A stretch of DNA of 64,000 nucleotides. Source: Spirometra erinaceieuropaei (taxonomy: Eukaryota; Platyhelminthes; Cestoda; Diphyllobothriidea; Diphyllobothriidae). Made by a program: the position numbers and the translations under genes. Under the pieces are notes generated by a model. It was not told the origin of the DNA and made no database searches. It was given only the letters and a program-made list of their open reading frames with translations. Position 1 is the stretch's first letter, and each line of letters begins with the position of its first letter. Location: positions 482,597-546,596 of the forward strand of contig CACRXP010000311.1 in the NCBI GenBank assembly GCA_902702965.1, written 5' to 3'. Below are positions 60,995 to 64,000 of this stretch, in pieces.

Positions 60995-62340
60995 AGAGAA
61001 CTTTAACGCCTCTACCCTGAGTACCAAACCTACCACTGTTAGAATTGCATTTATGGGTTTTCTAAACAGGGCTGTATGTGCCACAAAACAGCAGTCTGGA
61101 GGTCTTACGCAGCGAAATGGGGACCACATGCAATGTCATTTCAGTGGACGCTGAACCGAACACATGCCAGTGGTACTGCTAAGGATAATATTCTGAACGC
61201 CTGTTTCTTTGCGTACTGTAGTTGCGAAATACTGTATCTGTCTTCAGAGGTATTTGAGGTGTGCATGTACTTTTTGGGTCAATATGTTTTGCCTTTAGAT
61301 CCACTGGCTCATGCTTTCCAAACAGACGGCAACTCCCCTCTGAGGAGTAAGTAAGATAAGTTTTCCCTTCAGTCTATAAATTGGAAATCCAGGAGGCAAC
61401 GTCCCCGACGCAAATTAACAGGGCTGGTGGATTGATTGTGTCTGAGAGAAGCTTTAGCCAGTCTACTTAGCAGAAATCAGTAGGATTTATTTGCTTCATA
61501 CATCGCATAGTGCAGTAGAGCAATTTTACCTCTTGCTCCTAGTTCGCAACTTTTCTCACTAGAAGAATTGATTGACAAAAATGGATTGATTTTTAAGATG
61601 CCAATTTCAGGTATTTTGCTTTTCAGAGCTGTACCACCGGTGTATCAGCATGTTAGTCCTACTTCTTTTCTATTGCCGGAAACCAAACTTTTTCGGACAT
61701 CTTTTGTAGATTCACAGCTATTTGCGAAGGACGGTCATACTTTTTAAAAATGAGAACCTACGGAGCCAGAAAGTTAGTCACGATACAACAATTTTATCCG
61801 CTTATTTAATTCTCTTTCAACAAATGTCAGCGTAATTTCCTCAGCTGTCTCAGAAGTTAGCTTAACTTCTAGTTTTCCATGTGAATATTTCCCTCGGCAT
61901 TCTGTTAGCTAAAAGCCCTCTTTATGCGCTTAAGGTTTATTCCACCCATTCTCATAAATGAATCTCTAAAATTGTACACTAATACAATCGTTTTTCACCG
62001 CAAGCTTGATTAACCTATTCAGGGAAGTGTCTAGATAAGCTTTGATACTTAACAACAAACCACCCATTTTACTTATCTAAACTGAACCTTTGAAGCTAGT
62101 TGTCACTTTCAGTAGGCCAGTCCAGTTAGAATACGTTTCCTTGCTCGTCGCTGCACACCAGGTCTATAACTCCCTCGATGGCCGTTGTCCCATCCCATAA
62201 TACGGGCGAAAAAGTGAAAAAAATGGTGGTTTGAGCTTTTACTGTGGTCATCTTCAGAAACCTCAGCATTTCTTCTAAAATGAAGACAGAAATAGTTTCC
62301 ATGCAGACGGAAAAAGTAACTGAAAGGCTGTTTTTCCTTT
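60995..62340. other. No gene seen; 3' flank of the ODF3-like gene
   Basis: Holds the probable 3' UTR and poly(A) signal of the minus-strand gene at its right side. Nothing else supported. Confidence 0.45.
61936..61941 (-). promoter_or_regulatory. Possible polyadenylation signal of the ODF3-like gene
   Basis: AATAAA on the minus strand about 400 bases past the stop codon of the ODF3-like gene. I saw no nearer canonical hexamer, but a variant signal could be used instead. Confidence 0.35.
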
Positions 62341-62344
62341 CCAT

Positions 62345-63788
62345 TTAGTTGTCGTCGTAATATTTGGCGTCGAATTCTCCTCTGTATGGGCTGTGATAGA
62401 TTCCCATAGTGAATTTTGGCTGTCTCGGAAGATGGAGATTGCACTAAAAAAGAAAAGAAAGCCACAAGTTTTAGGAGCAATGATATAATATTCATCCACC
62501 GAGCTTCAGTGGTTTTCCGATTTGGCGAACATAAATTTATACGTGTTTATAGGTGTTTTTGGCAGACTTCACTAATTTTTTGACCCGATTGTGAAAACTT
62601 CGGCGGCCTCGATGGGATTCGAACCCACGACATCAATGTCAAGGGTTGTGTACAGCCAACGCACTGAACAATTGAGCTACGAGACCCCGACCAGTGGGTT
62701 TGAATCCCACAGAGGCTGACGACTTTTTAATGGTTGGATTGGCTCAGTTATATGTGTGTACTTCCAGTCATTGTGTAGATATTAATTCGTAAATATTTAA
62801 ATGAACGAATTAGTCGCTAAAACATTTGGGAGGAATAAAGATTGGTCGGCTGAATCATACTGTTTCAAGTAAAATTACCGAAGCAGGTACCAAGAAGGCG
62901 AGTAAACGTAAAACTTGAAAATCAGGAATCAAGTAAATGGTGTACATAGCTTATTTTACAGACTAGGCAAGTCAGTCATCATGAGTATCAATTTCGCTTA
63001 CTGGTAAGTTCAACCTGACTACGTTTAACCTTCAAATATAACAGAACCCCATTAATTGCCAGCACTTACGTCCTCTGATCTGTAAGCATCAGGTCCAGGC
63101 GTAACGTGGGGTTTGATTCCTGTAAGATGCGCACCCATGGAGTACTTCGGGGCAGCATCCATAACCAAGTCGGGAGAGCCAACAGTGTAGTCAGCCGGAC
63201 CGGGATTCTATTTCAAGCATTTACAAAAAGCATTAGTAAAAACTCTACTTAAAAGCCAAAACACTATTCATTTCTTGAAAAAAACATCCGTAGATAAGAT
63301 GCCTGAGGCGTTTTTATTTGTCTGCACTATAGTCTGCAGTTGAAACGCAAGTTAAATTAAAATTTAATATTTGGATACTCTGCTTTATTCCATAGAAGGA
63401 CCAGAAAATGATTTTTTTCGTTCCTCGTCTTTAAGGACAGCACAAAATCGATTTTGTTGAGCTATCTTCTTAAGACGGATTTGAAATACAAATTAAGAGA
63501 TGCATAGCCGACGTCAACAACACGCCAAAACTATGTTGTTTACTCCTAACGCCAGGCCTAGATACCCGTTTCAAAACGGACTTTGAGTTATGACATCAAT
63601 AAACTGTTCTTGACTGAAAGCAGTTGTAAAATAACAATGAAAAACGAATACTAAGTTCCAAAAGCGAATTAAATGATGGCATACCTTGGCGGGAGTCAGA
63701 CCCTCAAGCCGACTTGCAAGTGTGTACTTGGGAGCCGATTTATTTTGACTAACGATATCGGGCGTAGGCATTGAATAGGCGTTCGGTG
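62345..63788 (-). CDS. ODF3/SHIPPO-type sperm-tail PG-rich repeat protein, 3' part
   Basis: Proteins of this family (ODF3/CIMAP) coat sperm-tail and ciliary structures and are built of PGP-x-x-Y repeats. On the minus strand I join exons 63788-63685, 63207-63070 and 62443-62345, each with AG acceptor and, for the first two, GT donor; the two joins are both phase 0. The reading gives PNAYSMP...SAPKYTLASRLEG, then NPGPADYTVGSPD...AAPKYSMGAHLTG, then TPGPDAYRSED joined to CNLHLPRQPKFTMGIYHSPY and a stop after YYDDN. This alternation of PGPxxY with (A)PKYxxxxR is the family hallmark, and the tail resembles the ODF3 C-terminus (TFGIKHS-like). The first exon enters in phase 2, so further 5' exons lie beyond base 64000. 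Which ODF3 paralogue it is cannot be told. Confidence 0.87.
62595..62720 (-). repeat. tRNA-like SINE (family S1), downstream of the ODF3-like gene
   Basis: On minus: GTAGCTCAATTGTTCAGTGC and GTGGGTTCGAATCCCATC. The B-box is the best kept of all copies, but the acceptor ends do not pair. Confidence 0.72.
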
Positions 63789-64000
63789 CTGAAAAAATTA
63801 AAACTTCTGTTAAGTTTCACCTATGCCAATCACTCCTAAACTATAGGAATAGGATTTTGTCCCATGATATCACTGATAGTTGCCATCGAGTAGAATTTTC
63901 AATTTAGCAATTCAATTAAACACTAATAGGGATCTAACCATTGTTTGTAAAAGCTTTACTATGGCAGCTGAAGCCCACACAATAAACCATACAGCAGAGG

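Noticed and set aside
62598..62690. Functional tRNA gene
   Set aside because: A- and B-box-like parts are present, but the acceptor and anticodon arms do not pair; several similar copies show it to be a SINE.

Overview
The window looks like animal genomic DNA: intron-rich genes far apart, separated by repeats. The retroelement mix (a CR1-like LINE, several Penelope-like elements with GIY-YIG endonucleases, tRNA-like SINEs, long ATC/CTT microsatellites) and the two genes would suit a parasitic flatworm, perhaps a diphyllobothriid tapeworm. That assignment is inference from element types and style, not from a search.

Only two cellular genes can be supported. The first, plus strand 13148-19322, is a complete arginyl-tRNA-protein transferase (ATE1): eight exons whose splice phases join without a break into 551 codons plus stop, followed by an AATAAA at 19426. 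The second, minus strand 63788-62345, is the 3' part of an ODF3/SHIPPO-type sperm-tail protein: three exons, with the 5' part beyond the right edge. They are unrelated, and nothing suggests joint regulation.

Most of the rest is transposable-element debris. A CR1-like LINE is present three times (about 1235-1880 and 5995-8765 on minus, 49505-51000 on plus), all 5'-truncated and inactivated. Penelope-like elements (PLEs) occur in at least four types: 21250-22075 minus; 29815-30790 minus, with a related 477-bp fragment at 20444-20920; 28798-29620 plus, keeping a YVDD reverse transcriptase; and a type with inverted terminal arms at 56826-57494, with related arms at 48004-48818 and a stub near 60900-60990. 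The terminal parts of several PLEs carry degenerate hammerhead-like motifs.

Around these lie tRNA-like SINEs, a GC-rich short repeat found about nine times, an AT-rich long repeat in three copies (19.5-21.2, 25.4-27.1 and 34.9-36.1 kb), another repeat at 27.2-28.2, 55.1-55.9 and 60.3-60.6 kb, repeats carrying degenerate TTAGGG-like arrays, two copies of a MITE-like inverted-repeat element (one in ATE1 intron 4), and a 172-bp foldback element at 53981-54152. Five long microsatellites produce spurious ORFs.

I found no coherent new multi-gene system. The most interesting items are the PLE terminal structures with ribozyme-like motifs, the PLE fragment nested in the AT-rich repeat with a 22-bp target duplication and an unoccupied site in a paralogous copy, the coding-like patch shared by that repeat's three copies, and the foldback elements. 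All boundaries were read by eye; repeat edges are approximate.
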